A stretch of DNA of 64,000 nucleotides from Duganella zoogloeoides (GTDB lineage Bacteria; Pseudomonadota; Gammaproteobacteria; Burkholderiales; Burkholderiaceae_D): contig NZ_CP140152.1 in the NCBI RefSeq assembly GCF_034479515.1, positions 5,084,001 to 5,148,000 on the forward strand, written 5' to 3'. Positions within the stretch are counted from its first letter, which is position 1. Each line of letters opens with the position of its first letter. Positions 63,088 through 64,000 of the stretch are shown here, piece after piece. The notes under the pieces were generated by a model. It made no database searches, was not told the DNA's origin, and saw only the letters and a list, made by a program, of their open reading frames with translations. A program made the translations under genes and the position numbers.

Positions 63088-63123
63088 CCAAAAGAAAATG
63101 GGATGGCCGAATGCCATCCCATT
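63088..63123 (-). terminator. hairpin with T-rich tail between the two cyanophycinase genes
   Basis: A perfect 11-base-pair stem (63097-63107 with 63113-63123) and five-base loop are followed on the minus strand by TTTCTTTT. It lies between the stop of copy 2 and the ribosome-binding site of copy 1, so it can end or attenuate transcription between them. Confidence 0.75.
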
Positions 63124-63144
63124 CAAGTGTAGCTCAACTGTGAT

Positions 63145-64000
63145 TTACCTGTAGCGGTAGAGCGGCTGCTGCAGCTGGATCGGCCGGATATCCAAGCGCA
63201 ATTTCAGTACCGAATAGGCTTCCACCTCGGTCGAACTGTACCCCACGCTGTTGATGGTCTTGCTGAAGCGAAATTCAAAGCCCATGTCCGGGTACGAATC
63301 GCGCGGGTTGCCGAAGGCGATGCCGATGGCGTCCTGCTGGGCGTTGTCGATCAGGTTGACCATCAGGTCCAGTACCGCGTTATTGCCGAGAATATCGTTG
63401 GTATAGACCACGCCCCGCGTATCGGGCTGATTAGGGTCGAGCTTGTTGTCGGCCTTGTCGGGCGACGGCGTGAAATCGCGCGTGACCAGGTTGAACTTGT
63501 CGCCCCGGTCGAGGTAGCTGATGGTGGCGTTGCTGATATTAAAACCCTTGATGGCGCGGTCGGTGATCGCCGCCGACAGGTCGAGCAGCAGCGCACCGCT
63601 GTAGCCGATGATTTCCACGTCGCGCTTGGCGTTGACCACCATCGCCGTGTTTTCGTCGATGCCGAGGCCGATCTGGTACCCTTTTTTCAGCATCACCGGG
63701 ATCATGCGGGCAAAACGCCCGCGCACCAGCAAGTGCTGGTCGATGAAGACGTCGTCGCCGACAAAGCCGAGGCCGGGGGCGATTTCGTTGCCGTCAGTCA
63801 CGCCCTGCTTGAGCATGTCGAGCGTGGACTTGGCGTCATAAAACATGGTGGTGCTCATGATGGCCGCACCGGCCGACGAACCGGCCACCACGCCGCCGTC
63901 GCGGTACACGTCCCACACGGCTTCGAGCGCGGCAGTGCGGGTGCCGTCCTGGCGCACCAGCGCCTTGGTAATGCGGGCCTGGTCGCCGCCGGTGAAATAG
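63145..64000 (-). CDS. cyanophycinase, copy 2 (N-terminus beyond window)
   Basis: The visible 285 or so residues run from YFTGGDQARITKALVRQDGT through the nucleophile VVAGSSAGAAIMST, LGIDENTAMVV and a C-terminus ending QPLYRYR. They are clearly homologous to copy 1 throughout. The nucleophile motif is GSSAGAA rather than GDSAGAA. The start and any signal peptide lie past the right edge. It is 64 bases upstream of copy 1 on the same strand, so the two are probably one locus. Confidence 0.88.
   Translation of the reverse strand, partial: YFTGGDQARITKALVRQDGTRTAALEAVWDVYRDGGVVAGSSAGAAIMSTTMFYDAKSTLDMLKQGVTDGNEIAPGLGFVGDDVFIDQHLLVRGRFARMIPVMLKKGYQIGLGIDENTAMVVNAKRDVEIIGYSGALLLDLSAAITDRAIKGFNISNATISYLDRGDKFNLVTRDFTPSPDKADNKLDPNQPDTRGVVYTNDILGNNAVLDLMVNLIDNAQQDAIGIAFGNPRDSYPDMGFEFRFSKTINSVGYSSTEVEAYSVLKLRLDIRPIQLQQPLYRYR

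Overview
This 64 kb, GC-rich, densely coded window looks like a chromosome segment from a betaproteobacterium of the order Burkholderiales, most likely family Oxalobacteraceae (Massilia, Duganella or Janthinobacterium-like). That placement is an inference. It rests on the protein families and gene order (aroQ-accB-accC-prmA; rppH/proS/lytic transglycosylase; ypjD-PP0621-pilS-pilR-ampD; parE-parC), on the alanine/lysine-rich H1-like proteins and on the SWIB-domain protein. No rRNA, tRNA, CRISPR array, prophage or insertion sequence was seen.

Layout. 1-6.7 kb (plus strand): a gene end, a membrane-anchored thioredoxin-like protein, aroQ, the acetyl-CoA carboxylase biotin genes accB-accC, prmA, a zinc-ribbon/DUF3426 membrane protein and a PfkB-type kinase, closed by a bidirectional terminator. 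6.8-8.7 kb (minus): a YggT membrane protein and a long repetitive Lys/Ala/Pro-rich H1-like protein. 8.7-9.8 kb: about 1.1 kb with no recognisable gene. 9.8-11.3 kb: a hipB-hipA toxin-antitoxin pair. 11.4-15.8 kb (minus): nrdA-nrdB behind a promoter overlapped by paired NrdR boxes and a 210-nt leader. 15.9-20.7 kb (minus): ypjD, PP0621, pilS, pilR and ampD, tightly packed. 20.7-28.7 kb (minus): an accessory-looking block with a sulfonate/taurine-type ABC importer, an M48 protease with a DUF898 protein, and a MacAB-type exporter behind a Fur-box-like site. This block separates ypjD from ffh, which are often neighbours.

28.9-35.7 kb: ffh, an SWIB protein with an H1-like tail, a VapBC-like module whose toxin is frameshifted, a lytic transglycosylase and proS (minus), rppH and a DUF1841 protein. 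35.7-38.3 kb (minus): a malate:quinone oxidoreductase with a lipoprotein signal and two small c-type cytochromes. 38.5-41.2 kb (plus): a MoxR ATPase, a GNAT acetyltransferase and a VWA protein. 41.2-49.6 kb (minus): a complete kdp potassium system, in the order 30-residue membrane ORF, kdpF, A, B, C, D, E. Divergent from it lies a DapA-family lyase overlapped by a degenerate ParA-like protein. 51.3-52.3 kb (minus): a TorF-type porin and a small upstream protein. 52.5-56.9 kb (plus): parE-parC.

57-64 kb (minus): a small unknown protein downstream of a TonB-dependent receptor with a strong Fur-box match, a secreted Lys/Ala-rich coiled protein, a secreted M64 metallopeptidase and two tandem exported cyanophycinase paralogues, the second cut by the window end.

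Connections. NrdR boxes tie deoxynucleotide supply to nucleotide sensing. Two Fur-box-like sites tie the MacAB exporter and the TonB receptor to iron. Two oppositely oriented KdpE-box-like sequences lie between kdp and the DapA/ParA-like pair. The cyanophycinase/M64 cluster looks like an extracytoplasmic Asp/Arg polymer and protein scavenging set. The least described elements are the DapA/ParA-like pair, the 30-residue ORF leading kdp, the REP-derived start of the transglycosylase, the GNAT inside the MoxR/VWA unit and the tandem cyanophycinases.
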